NCBI GenBank assembly: GCA_026707935.1
Contig: JAPOVX010000181.1
Coordinates: 1 to 34,222, forward strand
Length of the DNA stretch: 34,222 nucleotides
Direction of reading: 5' to 3'
Origin: Paracoccaceae bacterium
GTDB lineage: Bacteria > Pseudomonadota > Alphaproteobacteria > Rhodobacterales > Rhodobacteraceae
Made by a program: the position numbers and the translations under genes. This document shows, in pieces, positions 33,039-34,222 of the stretch (position 1 is its first letter; each line of letters starts with the position of its first letter). The notes under the pieces are model-generated. The model was not told where the DNA came from and ran no database searches. It saw only the letters and a list, made by a program, of their open reading frames with translations.

Positions 33039-33995
33039 TCACGACTCTTCGCCCGCAGCGAGAACCCGGCAAAATACGTCGGTGTCCACGTTTCCACCGC
33101 TCGCGACGATCCCGACCGTCTTCCCTTTCGCTGCCTCGCGTTCTTTCATCAGCGCGGCAAGCGGTGCCGCCCCGGCCCCTTCAACCACGTTGTGCGTGTC
33201 CATGAAATACCATCTCATCGCGTTCCTGATCTCGGCCTCCGAAACGGTAACCACCCGCGTGACATGGGTGAGGATGACCTCGAGCGCCGCTGGGTCCACT
33301 TGCCGGCAGGCCACCCCGTCTGCAATCGTCTCGGCTGAATTCGTCGAAACCGGGTGACGGGCCAGGAAACTCAAGGCGTATGCGGGTGCCTGTTCGGCAA
33401 CAACCCCGACGATTTCCGTCGTTTTTCCGAGCATTTCCCGCGCCGTGACCGCACCGCAAATCCCGGACCCCAGCCCGATCGGAACGTACACGACATCGAG
33501 ATCCGGAACGGCCGACAGGAATTCGACGCTGTATGTCGCGACTCCGGCGACGAGCAGTTCATGGAACGACGGCACGAGGTGAAACTCGTCCCGAGCCGCT
33601 CGCTCCCGAACATAGTCGTAGGCATCCTGGAAGTCTTCGCCGTGAACCACGAGTTCGGCGCCGAAAGCTTTCATTGCGGCATTCTTTTCACGGCTGTTGC
33701 ATTCGGGAACCGCGATGACCGTTCTCTTGCCCGCGAGTCCGGCCGCCATGGCAATCGATTGTCCGTGATTGCCCCGGGTGGCCGCGATAACCGTGTCGGC
33801 TTCGACCGAATCCATGTAGGCGAGCCCTCCCCGAATCTTGAACGCGCCGATTGGCGTGTGGTTCTCGTGCTTGACCCAGACCTCGGTCCCGATGCGCGCC
33901 GACAGCAAGGGCCACGCATATTGGGGCGTCGGTCCGAAGACACTCCGGACTCGCGCCGCTGCGTTTTCAATCATGGATTTGCCTGGAAGATTCAT
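33039..33995 (-). CDS. threonine/serine dehydratase-like PLP enzyme (fold type II)
   Basis: Pyridoxal-phosphate enzyme of the threonine dehydratase / hydroxyaspartate ammonia-lyase group, releasing ammonia from a beta-hydroxy amino acid to a 2-oxo acid. 318 residues, the size of catabolic or serine-racemase-like forms without the ACT domain. PLP Lys is K53 in GAFKIRGG; TRGNHGQSIAMAA binds the substrate carboxylate and GLGSGICGA the phosphate; SGGN lies near residue 305. The start at 33995 follows AGGAG by 8 bp; upstream frame is not family-like. Downstream lies the enolase-superfamily gene, possibly co-transcribed. An alternative annotation is ectB-linked or 3-hydroxyaspartate lyase; substrate not resolved. 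Confidence 0.87.
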   Translation of the reverse strand: MNLPGKSMIENAAARVRSVFGPTPQYAWPLLSARIGTEVWVKHENHTPIGAFKIRGGLAYMDSVEADTVIAATRGNHGQSIAMAAGLAGKRTVIAVPECNSREKNAAMKAFGAELVVHGEDFQDAYDYVRERAARDEFHLVPSFHELLVAGVATYSVEFLSAVPDLDVVYVPIGLGSGICGAVTAREMLGKTTEIVGVVAEQAPAYALSFLARHPVSTNSAETIADGVACRQVDPAALEVILTHVTRVVTVSEAEIRNAMRWYFMDTHNVVEGAGAAPLAALMKEREAAKGKTVGIVASGGNVDTDVFCRVLAAGEES

Positions 33996-34075
33996 CTGGT
34001 TGAACTCCTGCAAGAACTGGATGGTCGGGGTTCGCCTTCGCCATCCTGTACCATCCGGCCTGACGCGTACCAATG

Positions 34076-34093
34076 ATCGAATCTTGCTTCGAT
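34076..34093. promoter_or_regulatory. palindrome upstream of the PLP enzyme
   Basis: ATCGAA-TCTTGC-TTCGAT has perfect 6-bp arms, about 80 bp upstream of the dehydratase-like gene. It may be an operator in that promoter region. The rest of 33996-34222 shows no gene; short frames at the right edge are not recognisable. Confidence 0.3.
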
Positions 34094-34222
34094 TGAGTTG
34101 CTGCAGGGATACTGGGGACCTGTCCTTACTTGGTCAGGATATGTCCGGCATAATTCGCCTCATGAAGCCATCGAAGAGCGGCACGGTGAATGCGGTGTCG
34201 CCGTGAGCGGGACTGTAGATCA

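Overview
The window looks like a high-GC alphaproteobacterium of the Rhodobacterales (Roseobacter-like) type. The support is qualitative: Tat-type substrate-binding proteins, a PotA-type ABC operon next to an ornithine-cyclodeaminase-family gene, a TakP-type TRAP system, a bacterial leucyltransferase (Bpt) and an acetolactate synthase that resembles Rhodobacterales enzymes. No rRNA, tRNA, CRISPR array, insertion sequence or phage gene was recognised.

Region A (1-8.8 kb) is compact and mostly intact. A partial LysR gene (-) faces a polyamine/amino-acid type ABC operon (binding protein, two permeases, ATPase) followed by an ornithine cyclodeaminase/mu-crystallin family enzyme and a second LysR gene. 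Convergent to these is an ALDH7-type aldehyde dehydrogenase, preceded by the 3' end of a lost malonyltransferase gene and a small YodC-like gene. Uptake plus imine/amino-acid and semialdehyde oxidation suggests catabolism of a lysine-, pipecolate- or ornithine-like compound.

Region B (8.8-18.4 kb) is a gene graveyard. An acyl-CoA dehydrogenase, a GMC oxidoreductase, a CocE/NonD-type hydrolase copy, a propionate-CoA-transferase-type gene and an enoyl-CoA hydratase are all broken by frameshifts, truncations or in-frame stops (TAG, TAA and TGA all occur). An intact aldo/keto reductase and an intact CocE/NonD hydrolase lie between them. The set reads as a decayed CoA-dependent catabolic island. 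By eye, GGA and AGG codons are commoner from here on than in region A.

Region C (18.6-34.2 kb) is intact again: bpt; a TRAP transporter operon (dctP-dctQ-dctM, minus strand); ilvBN (acetolactate synthase) behind a leader that looks like an attenuator; five genes of the homoprotocatechuate meta-cleavage route (hpaF, hpaE, hpaD, hpaG, hpaH) reading on from ilvN; then, on the minus strand, an enolase-superfamily dehydratase/racemase and a PLP-dependent threonine-dehydratase-like enzyme. The most interesting structure is the leader at 24187-24370: a promoter-like element with an internal palindrome, a short nearly leaderless ORF, a hairpin over its stop codon, an intrinsic terminator, and a third GCGCGC segment abutting the ilvB ribosome binding site.
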